From contig JAQNBH010000251.1 of the NCBI GenBank assembly GCA_028752905.1, positions 580,501-644,500 of the forward strand: a stretch of DNA of 64,000 nucleotides. The letters run 5' to 3'. The DNA comes from Cladorhizidae sp. MBARI D1340-BT2. Its lineage: Eukaryota > Porifera > Demospongiae > Poecilosclerida > Cladorhizidae. The translations under genes and the position numbers were made by a program. The notes under the pieces were generated by a model. The model was given only the letters and a program-made list of their open reading frames with translations. It ran no database searches and was not told where the DNA came from. The stretch's first letter is position 1. Each line of letters opens with the position of its first letter. Shown here in pieces: positions 35,375 to 48,994 of this stretch.

Positions 35375-36993
35375 GATATTTGCCCTAATTTGGTCTATAT
35401 GTTTCTCATTTTCCCCCAAAAAATCTTGTTTTTTTGCCGTAAAGCTCATAACTTTTCTAAACTTTATCCAAAAAAGATAATTTTTATATCACCGAATAGC
35501 CCTTCTAATTATCTGTCTTTTGTACGTGCCAAATTTTTGAGTACTCTAAGTATTAGCAAGTTATGGTGATTTGAAGTGGTAAGGTTTGCGATATTTCCTG
35601 GCGTTTACCAGTTGCCAAAGCGGTGGCCTGCCAGTGAAAAACCACTACATTTATTGATAATCTGTTGATATGTTGCAGATAAGGGCGTTCTCTATCAGTT
35701 GACAAAATCTGGGACTTTGGTCTTGTTAATTAGGGCAGTTATGAATTGTACTCTTACTTGATGGTAAACATGTTAGCTTCGTAGATTATCCACACTTCAC
35801 TGAATAGACTTGATGTATAGCTATTAAGATAGGACTCTCTAAGTGCTCTCTCTTGATACCAAACATCCATATATTCTGCACACTTCACTGTAATGGACTT
35901 GCAAGATAGGTATCTCTCAGTGTTCTCTATCTTGTGCTAAACATGTTAGCTTCATAGATTCTCTACACTTCAATTAATAGACTTGATATATAGCTCTAAA
36001 GGTAGGCCTCTCTCTGTTCTCTCTCTTGATACCAAACATCCGTATATTCTGCATACTTCACAGTAATGGACTTGATAGAATCACAAGATAGGTTTCTCTC
36101 TGCTCTCTCTTGATGCTAAATATGTTAGCTTCATGGATTCTCCAAACTTCATTGATATATAGCTATTAAGACAGGTCTCTCTCTGTGCTCTCTGTTGATA
36201 CAAAAAAACATTTATTATGCATACTTCACTGTAATGGACTTGATATGACTCGAAGGATAGGTTTCTCTATGTGTACTCTTACTTGATGGTAAACATGTTA
36301 GCTTCGTAGATTATCCACACTTCACTGAATAGAGTTGATGTATAGCTATTAAGATAGGACTCTCTAAGTGCTCTCTCTTGATACCAAACATCCATATATT
36401 CTGCACACTTCACTGTAATGGACTTGCAAGATAGGTATCTCTCAGTGTTCTCTATCTTGTGCTAAACATATTAGCTTCATAGATTCTCTACACTTCAATT
36501 AATAGACTTGATATATAGCTCTAAAGGTAGGCCTCTCTCTGTTCTCTCTCTTGATACCAAACATCCGTATATTCTGCATACTTCACAGTAATGGACTTGA
36601 TAGAATCACAAGATAGGTTTCTCTCTGCTCTCTCTTGATGCTAAATATGTTAGCTTCATGGATTCTCCAAACTTCATTGATATATAGCTATTAAGACAGG
36701 TCTCTCTCTGTGCTCTCTGTTGATACCAAAAATCCATTTATTATGCACACTTCACTGTAATGGTCTTGATATGACTCGAAGGATAGGTTTCTCTATGTGT
36801 TCTCTATCTTGATGCTAAACATGTTAGCTTCGTAGATTATCCACACTTCACTGAATAGACTTGATGTAAAGCTATTAAGATAGGACTCTCTAAGTGCTCT
36901 CTCTTGATACAAACATCCATATATTCTGCACACTTCACTGTAATGGACTTGATATGATTCGAATGATAGGTTTCATTATGTGTTCTCTATCTT
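35375..36993. repeat. J block (seven dimers), 1,619 bp; reference J
   Basis: C 35375-35759, D 35760-35854, E 35855-35933, F 35934-36027, G 36028-36111, H 36112-36196, I/C hybrid 36197-36284, D 36285-36379, E 36380-36458, F 36459-36552, G 36553-36636, H 36637-36721, I 36722-36810, A 36811-36905, B 36906-36993. The second half has F aaacatattag and I with 'aatggtcttg'. Confidence 0.95.
36197..36284 (+). repeat. I/C-tail hybrid junction, copy 1
   Basis: I (gatacaaaaaaac ... ctctatgtg) switches to the last bases of C (tactcttactt) and then D gatggt. Total length stays 88 bp, so the switch occurred between aligned tails and removed A, B and most of a C. Confidence 0.85.
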
Positions 36994-38429
36994 GATATTT
37001 GCCCTAATTTGGTCTATATGTTTCTCATTTTCCCCCCAAAAATCTTGTTTTTTTGCCGTAAAGCTCATAACTTTTCTAAACTTTATCCAAAAAAGATAAT
37101 TTTATATCACCGGATAGCCCTTCTAATTATCTGTCTTTTGTACGTGCCACATTTTTGAGTACTCTAAGTATTAGCAAGTTATGGCGATTTGAAGTGGTAA
37201 GGTTTGCGATATTTCCTGGCGTTTTCCAGTTGCCAAAGCGGTGGCCTGCCAGTGAAAAACCACTACATTTATTGATAATCTGTTGACATGTTGGAGATAA
37301 GGGCCTTCTCTATCAGTTGACAAAATCTGGGACTTTGGTCTTGTTAATTAGGGCAGTTATGAATTGTACTCTTACTTGATGCTAAACATGTTAGCTTCGT
37401 AGATTATCCACACTTCACTGAATAGACTTGATGTATAGCTATTAAGATAGGACTCTCTAAGTGCTCTCTCTTGATATCAAACATCCATATATTCTGCACA
37501 CTTCACTGTAATGGACTTGCAAGATAGGTATCTCTCAGTGTTCTCTATCTTGAGCTAAACATGTTAGCTTCATAGATTCTCTACACTTCAATTAATAGAC
37601 TTGATATATAGCTCTAAAGGTAGTCCTCTCTCTGTTCTCTCTCTTGATACCAAACATCTGTATATTCTGCATACTTCACAGTAATGGACTTGATAGAATC
37701 ACAAGATAGGTTTCTCTCTGCTCTCTCTTGATGCTAAATATGTAAGCTTCATGGATTCTCCAAACTTCATTGATATATAGCTATTAAGACAGGTCTCTCT
37801 CTGTGCTCTCTGTTGGTACCAAAAATCCATTTATTATGCACACTTCACTGTAATGGACTTGATATGACTCGAAGGATAGGTTTCTCTATGTGTTCTCTAT
37901 CTTGATGCTAAACATGTTAGCTTCGTAGATTATCCACACTTCACTGAATAGACTTGATGTAAAGCTATTAAGATAGGACTCTCTAAGTGCTCTCTCTTGA
38001 TATCAAACATCCATATATTCTGCACACTTCACTGTAATGGACTTGCAAGATAGGTATCTCTCAGTGTTCTCTATCTTGAGCTAAACATGTTAGCTTCATA
38101 GATTCTCTACACTTCAATTAATAGACTTGATATATAGCTCTAAAGGTAGGCCTCTCTCTGTTCTCTCTCTTGATACCAAACATCCATATATTCTGCATAC
38201 TTCACAGTAATGGACTTGATAGAATCACAAGATAGGTTTCTCTCTGCTCTCTCTTGATGCTAAATATGTTAGCTTCATGGATTCTCCAAACTTCATTGAT
38301 ATATAGCTATTAAGACAGGTCTCTCTCTGTGCTCTCTGTTGATACCAAAAACCCATTTATTATGCATACTTCACTGTAATGGACTTGATATGATTCGAAT
38401 GATAGTTTTCATTATGTGTTCTCTATCTT
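36994..38429. repeat. X block, 1,436 bp
   Basis: C of the gccacattttt / ggcgattt / gataattttatatc type (as 8060 and 28795), then standard X. Confidence 0.95.
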
Positions 38430-38998
38430 GATATTTGCCCTAATTTGGTCTATATGTTTCTCATTTCCCCCCCAAAAATCTTGTTTTTTTGCCGTAAAGC
38501 TAATAACTGTTCTACACTTTACCCCAAAAAGATAATTTTTATATCACCGGATAGCCCTTCTAATTATCTGTCTTTTGTACGTGCCAAAAGTTTGAGTACT
38601 CTAAGTATTAGCAAGTTATAGTGATTTGAAGTGGTAAGGTTTGCGATATTTCCTGGCGTTTTCCAGTTGCCAAAGCGGTGGCCTGCCAGTGAAAAACCAA
38701 TACATTTATTGATAATCTGTTGATATGTTGCAGATAAGGGCGTTCTCTATCAGTTGACAAAATCTGGGACTTTGGTCTTGTTAATTAGGGCAGTTATGAA
38801 TTGTACTCTTACTTGATGGTAAACATGTTAGCTTCGTAGATTATCCACACTTCACTGAATAGACTTGATGTATAGCTATTAAGATAGGACTCTCTAAGTG
38901 CTCTCTCTTGATATCAAACATCCATATATTCTGCACACTTCACTGTAATGGACTTGATATGATTCGAATGATAGGTTTCATTATGTGTTCTCTATCTT
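38430..38998. repeat. S' block, 569 bp
   Basis: C with 'accccaaaaag', aataactg, accaatac and gggcgttc, then D' and B'. Begins the third 2,572-bp S'-X-S cassette. Confidence 0.95.
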
Positions 38999-40435
38999 GA
39001 TATTTGCCCTAATTTGGTCTATATGTTTCTCATTTTCCCCCCAAAAATCTTGTTTTTTTGCCGTAAAGCTCATAACTTTTCTAAACTTTATCCAAAAAAG
39101 ATAATTTTTATATCACCGAATAGCCCTTCTAATTATCTGTCTTTTGTACGTGCCAAATTTTTGAGTACTCTAAGTATTAGCAAGTTATGGTGATTTGAAG
39201 TGGTAAGGTTTGCGATATTTCCTGGCGTTTACCAGTTGCCAAAGCGGTGGCCTGCCAGTGAAAAACCACTACATTTATTGATAATCTGTTGATATGTTGC
39301 AGATAAGGGCGTTCTCTATCAGTTGACAAAATCTGGGACTTTGGTCTTGTTAATTAGGGCAGTTATGAATTGTACTCTTACTTGATGGTAAACATGTTAG
39401 CTTCGTAGATTATCCACACTTCACTGAATAGACTTGATGTATAGCTATTAAGATAGGACTCTCTAAGTGCTCTCTCTTGATATCAAACATCCATATATTC
39501 TGCACACTTCACTGTAATGGACTTGCAAGATAGGTATCTCTCAGTGTTCTCTATCTTGAGCTAAACATGTTAGCTTCATAGATTCTCTACACTTCAATTA
39601 ATAGACTTGATATATAGCTCTAAAGGTAGTCCTCTCTCTGTTCTCTCTCTTGATACCAAACATCTGTATATTCTGCATACTTCACAGTAATGGACTTGAT
39701 AGAATCACAAGATAGGTTTCTCTCTGCTCTCTCTTGATGCTAAATATGTAAGCTTCATGGATTCTCCAAACTTCATTGATATATAGCTATTAAGACAGGT
39801 CTCTCTCTGTGCTCTCTGTTGGTACCAAAAATCCATTTATTATGCACACTTCACTGTAATGGACTTGATATGACTCGAAGGATAGGTTTCTCTATGTGTT
39901 CTCTATCTTGATGCTAAACATGTTAGCTTCGTAGATTATCCACACTTCACTGAATAGACTTGATGTAAAGCTATTAAGATAGGACTCTCTAAGTGCTCTC
40001 TCTTGATATCAAACATCCATATATTCTGCACACTTCACTGTAATGGACTTGCAAGATAGGTATCTCTCAGTGTTCTCTATCTTGAGCTAAACATGTTAGC
40101 TTCATAGATTCTCTACACTTCAATTAATAGACTTGATATATAGCTCTAAAGGTAGGCCTCTCTCTGTTCTCTCTCTTGATACCAAACATCCATATATTCT
40201 GCATACTTCACAGTAATGGACTTGATAGAATCACAAGATAGGTTTCTCTCTGCTCTCTCTTGATGCTAAATATGTTAGCTTCATGGATTCTCCAAACTTC
40301 ATTGATATATAGCTATTAAGACAGGTCTCTCTCTGTGCTCTCTGTTGATACCAAAAACCCATTTATTATGCATACTTCACTGTAATGGACTTGATATGAT
40401 TCGAATGATAGTTTTCATTATGTGTTCTCTATCTT
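38999..40435. repeat. X block, 1,437 bp; last X in the window
   Basis: Counterpart of 30800 and 33372. No A-to-E jump occurs to the right of this block. Confidence 0.95.
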
Positions 40436-41001
40436 GATATTTGCCCTAATTTGGTCTATATGTTTCTCATTTCCCCCCCAAAATCTTGTTTTTTTGCCGT
40501 AAAGCTAATAACTGTTCTACACTTTACTCAAAAAAGATAATTTTTATATCACCGGATAGCCCTTCTAATTATCTGTCTTTTGTACGTGCCAAAAGTTTGA
40601 GTACTCTAAGTATTAGCAAGTTATAGTGATTTGAAGTGGTAAGGTTTGCGATATTTCCTGGCGTTTTCCAGTTGCCAAAGCGGTGGCCTGCCAGTGAAAA
40701 ACCAATACATTTATTGATAATCTGTTGACATTTTGCAGATAAGGGCCTTCTCTATCAGTTGACAAAATCTGGGACATGGTCTTGTTAATTAGGGCAGTTA
40801 TGAATTGTACTCTTACTTGATGCTAAACATGTTAGCTTCGTAGATTATCCACACTTCACTGAATAGACTTGATGTAAAGCTATTAACATAGGACTCTCTA
40901 AGTGCTCTCTCTTGATACAAACATCCATATATTCTGCACACTTCACTGTAATGGACTTGATATGATTCGAATGATAGGTTTCATTATGTGTTCTCTATCT
41001 T
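40436..41001. repeat. S block, 566 bp
   Basis: C has cccccccaaaatc, 'actcaaaaaag' and gacattttgc; A taacatagg. Confidence 0.95.
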
Positions 41002-42620
41002 GATATTTGCCCTAATTTGGTCTATATGTTTCTCATTTCCCCCCAAAAAATCTTGTTTTTTTGCCGTAAAGCTCATAACTTTTCTAAACTTTATCCAAAA
41101 AAGATAATTTTTATATCACCGAATAGCCCTTCTAATTATCTGTCTTTTGTACGTGCCAAATTTTTGAGTACTCTAAGTATTAGCAAGTTATGGTGATTTG
41201 AAGTGGTAAGGTTTGCGATATTTCCTGGCGTTTACCAGTTGCCAAAGCGGTGGCCTGCCAGTGAAAAACCACTACATTTATTGATAATCTGTTGATATGT
41301 TGCAGATAAGGGCGTTCTCTATCAGTTGACAAAATCTGGGACTTTGGTCTTGTTAATTAGGGCAGTTATGAATTGTACTCTTACTTGATGGTAAACATGT
41401 TAGCTTCGTAGATTATCCACACTTCACTGAATAGACTTGATGTATAGCTATTAAGATAGGACTCTCTAAGTGCTCTCTCTTGATACCAAACATCCATATA
41501 TTCTGCACACTTCACTGTAATGGACTTGCAAGATAGGTATCTCTCAGTGTTCTCTATCTTGTGCTAAACATGTTAGCTTCATAGATTCTCTACACTTCAA
41601 TTAATAGACTTGATATATAGCTCTAAAGGTAGGCCTCTCTCTGTTCTCTCTCTTGATACCAAACATCCGTATATTCTGCATACTTCACAGTAATGGACTT
41701 GATAGAATCACAAGATAGGTTTCTCTCTGCTCTCTCTTGATGCTAAATATGTTAGCTTCATGGATTCTCCAAACTTCATTGATATATAGCTATTAAGACA
41801 GGTCTCTCTCTGTGCTCTCTGTTGATACAAAAAAACATTTATTATGCATACTTCACTGTAATGGACTTGATATGACTCGAAGGATAGGTTTCTCTATGTG
41901 TACTCTTACTTGATGGTAAACATGTTAGCTTCGTAGATTATCCACACTTCACTGAATAGAGTTGATGTATAGCTATTAAGATAGGACTCTCTAAGTGCTC
42001 TCTCTTGATACCAAACATCCATATATTCTGCACACTTCACTGTAATGGACTTGCAAGATAGGTATCTCTCAGTGTTCTCTATCTTATGCTAAACATATTA
42101 GCTTCATAGATTCTCTACACTTCAATTAATAGACTTGATATATAGCTCTAAAGGTAGGCCTCTCTCTGTTCTCTCTCTTGATACCAAACATCCGTATATT
42201 CTGCATACTTCACAGTAATGGACTTGATAGAATCACAAGATAGGTTTCTCTCTGCTCTCTCTTGATGCTAAATATGTTAGCTTCATGGATTCTCCAAACT
42301 TCATTGATATATAGCTATTAAGACAGGTCTCTCTCTGTGCTCTCTGTTGATACCAAAAATCCATTTATTATGCACACTTCACTGTAATGGTCTTGATATG
42401 ACTCGAAGGATAGGTTTCTCTATGTGTTCTCTATCTTGATGCTAAACATGTTAGCTTCGTAGATTATCCACACTTCACTGAATAGACTTGATGTAAAGCT
42501 ATTAAGATAGGACTCTCTAAGTGCTCTCTCTTGATACAAACATCCATATATTCTGCACACTTCACTGTAATGGACTTGATATGATTCGAATGATAGGTTT
42601 CATTATGTGTTCTCTATCTT
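41002..42620. repeat. J block, 1,619 bp
   Basis: C (caccgaatag, gggcgttc), D' to H, I/C hybrid 41824-41911, then D to B. The second F begins 'ttatgctaaacatattag'. Confidence 0.95.
41824..41911 (+). repeat. I/C-tail hybrid junction, copy 2
   Basis: Same join as at 36197-36284, leading to D gatggt at 41912. Confidence 0.85.
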
Positions 42621-44238
42621 GATATTTGCCCTAATTTGGTCTATATGTTTCTCATTTTCCCCCCAAAAATCTTGTTTTTTTGCCGTAAAGCTCATAACTT
42701 TTCTAAACTTTATCCAAAAAAGATAATTTTATATCACCGGATAGCCCTTCTAATTATCTGTCTTTTGTACGTGCCAAATTTTTGAGTACTCTAAGTATTA
42801 GCAAGTTATGGTGATTTGAAGTGGTAAGGTTTGCGATATTTCCTGGCGTTTACCAGTTGCCAAAGCGGTGGCCTGCCAGTGAAAAACCACTACATTTATT
42901 GATAATCTGTTGATATGTTGCAGATAAGGGCGTTCTCTATCAGTTGACAAAATCTGGGACTTTGGTCTTGTTAATTAGGGCAGTTATGAATTGTACTCTT
43001 ACTTGATGGTAAACATGTTAGCTTCGTAGATTATCCACACTTCACTGAATAGAGTTGATGTATAGCTATTAAGATAGGACTCTCTAAGTGCTCTCTCTTG
43101 ATACCAAACATCCATATATTCTGCACACTTCACTGTAATGGACTTGCAAGATAGGTATCTCTCAGTGTTCTCTATCTTGTGCTAAACATGTTAGCTTCAT
43201 AGATTCTCTACACTTCAATTAATAGACTTGATATATAGCTCTAAAGGTAGGCCTCTCTCTGTTCTCTCTCTTGATACCAAACATCCGTATATTCTGCATA
43301 CTTCACAGTAATGGACTTGATAGAATCACAAGATAGGTTTCTCTCTGCTCTCTCTTGATGCTAAATATGTTAGCTTCATGGATTCTCCAAACTTCATTGA
43401 TATATAGCTATTAAGACAGGTCTCTCTCTGTGCTCTCTGTTGATACAAAAAAACATTTATTATGCATACTTCACTGTAATGGACTTGATATGACTCGAAG
43501 GATAGGTTTCTCTATGTGTACTCTTACTTGATGGTAAACATGTTAGCTTCGTAGATTATCCACACTTCACTGAATAGAGTTGATGTATAGCTATTAAGAT
43601 AGGACTCTCTAAGTGCTCTCTCTTGATACCAAACATCCATATATTCTGCACACTTCACTGTAATGGACTTGCAAGATAGGTATCTCTCAGTGTTCTCTAT
43701 CTTGTGCTAAACATATTAGCTTCATAGATTCTCTACACTTCAATTAATAGACTTGATATATAGCTCTAAAGGTAGGCCTCTCTCTGTTCTCTCTCTTGAT
43801 ACCAAACATCCGTATATTCTGCATACTTCACAGTAATAGACTTGATAGAATCACAAGATAGGTTTCTCTCTGCTCTCTCTTGATGCTAAATATGTTAGCT
43901 TCATGGATTCTCCAAACTTCATTGATATATAGCTATTAAGACAGGTCTCTCTCTGTGCTCTCTGTTGATACCAAAAATCCATTTATTATGCACACTTCAC
44001 TGTAATGGTCTTGATATGACTCGAAGGATAGGTTTCTCTATGTGTTCTCTATCTTGATGCTAAACATGTTAGCTTCGTAGATTATCCACACTTCACTGAA
44101 TAGACTTGATGTAAAGCTATTAAGATAGGACTCTCTAAGTGCTCTCTCTTGATACAAACATCCATATATTCTGCACACTTCACTGTAATGGACTTGATAT
44201 GATTCGAATGATAGGTTTCATTATGTGTTCTCTATCTT
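42621..44238. repeat. J block, 1,618 bp
   Basis: C with gataattttatatc and gggcgttc; D gatggt with gagtt; hybrid 43442-43529. The second G reads 'cagtaatagactt'. Confidence 0.95.
43442..43529 (+). repeat. I/C-tail hybrid junction, copy 3
   Basis: Same join (ctctatgtg to tactcttactt), followed by D at 43530. Confidence 0.85.
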
Positions 44239-45857
44239 GATATTTGCCCTAATTTGGTCTATATGTTTCTCATTTTCCCCCCAAAAATCTTGTTTTTTTG
44301 CCGTAAAGCTCATAACTTTTCTAAACTTTATCCAAAAAAGATAATTTTTATATCACCGGATAGCCCTTCTAATTATCTGTCTTTTGTACGTGCCAAATTT
44401 TTGAGTACTCTAAGTATTAGCAAGTTATGGTGATTTGAAGTGGTAAGGTTTGCGATATTTCCTGGCGTTTACCAGTTGCCAAAGCGGTGGCCTGCCAGTG
44501 AAAAACCACTACATTTATTGATAATCTGTTGATATGTTGCAGATAAGGGCGTTCTCTATCAGTTGACAAAATCTGGGACTTTGGTCTTGTTAATTAGGGC
44601 AGTTATGAATTGTACTCTTACTTGATGGTAAACATGTTAGCTTCGTAGATTATCCACACTTCACTGAATAGACTTGATGTATAGCTATTAAGATAGGACT
44701 CTCTAAGTGCTCTCTCTTGATACCAAACATCCATATATTCTGCACACTTCACTGTAATGGACTTGCAAGATAGGTATCTCTCAGTGTTCTCTATCTTGTG
44801 CTAAACATGTTAGCTTCATAGATTCTCTACACTTCAATTAATAGACTTGATATATAGCTCTAAAGGTAGGCCTCTCTCTGTTCTCTCTCTTGATACCAAA
44901 CATCCGTATATTCTGCATACTTCACAGTAATGGACTTGATAGAATCACAAGATAGGTTTCTCTCTGCTCTCTCTTGATGCTAAATATGTTATCTTCATGG
45001 ATTCTCCAAACTTCATTGATATATAGCTATTAAGACAGGTCTCTCTCTGTGCTCTCTGTTGATACAAAAAAACATTTATTATGCATACTTCACTGTAATG
45101 GACTTGATATGACTCGAAGGATAGGTTTCTCTATGTGTACTCTTACTTGATGGTAAACATGTTAGCTTCGTAGATTATCCACACTTCACTGAATAGAGTT
45201 GATGTATAGCTATTAAGATAGGACTCTCTAAGTGCTCTCTCTTGATACCAAACATCCATATATTCTGCACACTTCACTGTAATGGACTTGCAAGATAGGT
45301 ATCTCTCAGTGTTCTCTATCTTGTGCTAAACATATTAGCTTCATAGATTCTCTACACTTCAATTAATAGACTTGATATATAGCTCTAAAGGTAGGCCTCT
45401 CTCTGTTCTCTCTCTTGATACCAAACATCCGTATATTCTGCATACTTCACAGTAATGGACTTGATAGAATCACAAGATAGGTTTCTCTCTGCTCTCTCTT
45501 GATGCTAAATATGTTAGCTTCATGGATTCTCCAAACTTCATTGATATATAGCTATTAAGACAGGTCTCTCTCTGTGCTCTCTGTTGATACCAAAAATCCA
45601 TTTATTATGCACACTTCACTGTAATGGTCTTGATATGACTCGAAGGATAGGTTTCTCTATGTGTTCTCTATCTTGATGCTAAACATGTTAGCTTCGTAGA
45701 TTATCCACACTTCACTGAATAGACTTGATGTAAAGCTATTAAGATAGGACTCTCTAAGTGCTCTCTCTTGATACAAACATCCATATATTCTGCACACTTC
45801 ACTGTAATGTACTTGATATGATTCGAATGATAGGTTTCATTATGTGTTCTCTATCTT
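44239..45857. repeat. J block, 1,619 bp
   Basis: Third consecutive J. H of the first half has 'gttatcttc'; hybrid 45061-45148; B carries 'aatgtactt'. Confidence 0.95.
45061..45148 (+). repeat. I/C-tail hybrid junction, copy 4
   Basis: Same join, followed by D at 45149. Confidence 0.85.
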
Positions 45858-46950
45858 GATATTTGCCCTAATTTGGTCTATATGTTTCTCATTTTCCCCC
45901 CAAAAATCTTGTTTTTTTGCCGTAAAGCTCATAACTTTTCTAAACTTTATCCAAAAAAGATAATTTTTATATCATCGGATAGCCCTTCTAATTATCTGTC
46001 TTTTGTACGTGCCAAATTTTTGAGTACTCTAAGTATTAGCAAGTTATGGTGATTTGAAGTGGTAAGGTTTGCGATATTTCCTGGCGTTTACCAGTTGCCA
46101 AAGCGGTGGCCTGCCAGTGAAAAACCACTACATTTATTGATAATCTGTTGATATGTTGCAGATAAGGGCGTTCTCTATCAGTTGACAAAATCTGGGACTT
46201 TGGTCTTGTTAATTAGGGCAGTTATGAATTGTACTCTTACTTGATGGTAAACATGTTAGCTTCGTAGATTATCCACACTTCACTGAATAGAGTTGATGTA
46301 TAGCTATTAAGATAGGACTCTCTAAGTGCTCTCTCTTGATACCAAACATCCATATATTCTGCACACTTCACTGTAATGGACTTGCAAGATAGGTATCTCT
46401 CAGTGTTCTCTATCTTGTGCTAAACATGTTAGCTTCATAGATTCTCTACACTTCAATTAATAGACTTGATATATAGCTCTAAAGGTAGGCCTCTCTCTGT
46501 TCTCTCTCTTGATACCAAACATCCGTATATTCTGCATACTTCACAGTAATGGACTTGATAGAATCACAAGATAGGTTTCTCTCTGCTCTCTCTTGATGCT
46601 AAATATGTTAGCTTCATGGATTCTCCAAACTTCATTGATATATAGCTATTAAGACAGGTCTCTCTCTGTGCTCTCTGTTGATACAAAAAAACATTTATTA
46701 TGCATACTTCACTGTAATGGACTTGATATGACTCGAAGGATAGGTTTCTCTATGTGTTCTCTATCTTGATGCTAAACATGTTAGCTTCGTAGATTATCCA
46801 CACTTCACTGAATAGACTTGATGTAAAGCTATTAAGATAGGACTCTCTAAGTGCTCTCTCTTGATACAAACATCCATATATTCTGCACACTTCACTGTAA
46901 TGGACTTGATATGATTCGAATGATAGGTTTCATTATGTGTTCTCTATCTT
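45858..46950. repeat. L block, 1,093 bp
   Basis: C with 'atcatcgg' and gggcgttc, then gatggt-gatacc-gtgct-catccg and I gatacaaaaaaac. Confidence 0.95.
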
Positions 46951-47517
46951 GATATTTGCCCTAATTTGGTCTATATGTTTCTCATTTCCCCCCCAAAAAT
47001 CTTGTTTTTTTGCCGTAAAGCTCATAACTGTTCTACACTTTACCCAAAAAAGATAATTTTTATATCACCGGATAGCCCTTCTAATTATCTGTCTTTTGTA
47101 CGTGCCAAAAGTTTGAGTACTCTAATTATTAGCAAGTTATGGTGATTTGAAGTGGTAAGGTTTGCGATATTTCCTGGCGTTTTCCAGTTGCCAAAGCGGT
47201 GGCCTGCCAGTGAAAAACCACTACATTTATTGATAATCTGTTGACATGTTGCAGATAAGGGCCTTCTCTATCAGTTGACAAAATCTGGGACATGGTCTTG
47301 TTAATTAGGGCAGTTATGAATTGTACTCTTACTTGATGCTAAACATGTTAGCTTCGTAGATTATCCACACTTCACTGAATAGACTTGATGTAAAGCTATT
47401 AAGATAGGACTCTCTAAGTGCTCTCTCTTGATACAAACATCCATATATTCTGCACACTTCACTGTAATGGACTTGATATGATTCGAATGATAGGTTTCAT
47501 TATGTGTTCTCTATCTT
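46951..47517. repeat. S block with ordinary A, 567 bp
   Basis: C has actgttctacac and 'ctctaattattag'; A reads taagatagg, unlike S blocks that follow I'. Confidence 0.95.
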
Positions 47518-48427
47518 GATATTTGCCCTAATTTGGTCTATATGTTTCTCATTTCCCCCCCAAAAATCTTGTTTTTTTGCCGTAAAGCTCATAACTTTTC
47601 TAAACTTTATCCAAAAAAGATAATTTTATATCACCGGATAGCCCTTCTAATTATCTGTCTTTTGTACGTGCCAAATTTTTGAGTACTCTAAGTATTAGCA
47701 AGTTATGGTGATTTGAAGTGGTAAGGTTTGCGATATTTCCTGGCGTTTTCCAGTTGCCAAAGCGGTGGCCTGCCAGTGAAAAACCACTACATTTATTGAT
47801 AATCTGTTGATATGTTGCAGATAAGGGCCTTCTCTATCAGTTGACAAAATCTGGGACTTTGGTCTTGTTAATTAGGGCAGTTATGAATTGTACTCTTACT
47901 TGATGGTAAACATGTTAGCTTCGTAGATTATCCACACTTCACTGAATAGAGTTGATGTATAGCTATTAAGATAGGACTCTCTAAGTGCTCTCTCTTGATA
48001 CCAAACATCCATATATTCTGCACACTTCACTGTAATGGACTTGCAAGATAGGTATCTCTCAGTGTTCTCTATCTTGAGCTAAACATGTTAGCTTCATAGA
48101 TTCTCTACACTTCAATTAATAGACTTGATATATAGCTCTAAAGGTAGGCCTCTCTCTGTTCTCTCTCTTGATACCAAACATCCATATATTCTGCATACTT
48201 CACAGTAATGGACTTGATAGAATCACAAGATAGGTTTCTCTCTGCTCTCTCTTGATGCTAAATATGTTAGCTTCATGGATTCTCCAAACTTCATTGATAT
48301 ATAGCTATTAAGACAGGTCTCTCTCTGTGCTCTCTGTTGATACCAAAAACCCATTTATTATGCATACTTCACTGTAATGGACTTGATATGATTCGAATGA
48401 TAGTTTTCATTATGTGTTCTCTATCTT
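47518..48427. repeat. M block (three dimers), 910 bp; reference M
   Basis: C 47518-47901, D 47902-47996, E 47997-48075, F 48076-48169, G 48170-48253, H 48254-48338, I' 48339-48427. F gagct and G catcca match the second half of an X block, so this looks like X lacking its first D-to-A section. Confidence 0.95.
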
Positions 48428-48994
48428 GATATTTGCCCTAATTTGGTCTATATGTTTCTCATTTCCCCCCCAAAAATCTTGTTTTTTTGCCGTAAAGCTC
48501 ATAACTGTTCTACACTTTACCCAAAAAAGATAATTTTTATATCACCGGATAGCCCTTCTAATTATCTGTCTTTTGTACGTGCCAAAAGTTTGAGTACTCT
48601 AAGTATTAGCAAGTTATAGTGATTTGAAGTGGTAAGGTTTGCGATATTTCCTGGCGTTTTCCAGTTGCCAAAGCGGTGGCCTGCCAGTGAAAAACCAATA
48701 CATTTATTGATAATCTGTTGACATGTTGCAGATAAGGGCCTTCTCTATCAGTTGACAAAATCTGGGACATGGTCTTGTTAATTAGGGCAGTTATGAATTG
48801 TACTCTTACTTGATGCTAAACATGTTAGCTTCGTAGATTATCCACACTTCACTGAATAGACTTGATGTAAAGCTATTAACATAGGACTCTCTAAGTGCTC
48901 TCTCTTGATACAAACATCCATATATTCTGCACACTTCACTGTAATGGACTTGATATGATTCGAATGATAGGTTTCATTATGTGTTCTCTATCTT
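48428..48994. repeat. S block, 567 bp
   Basis: C with ctcataactg and accaatac; A taacatagg, as expected after I'. Confidence 0.95.
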
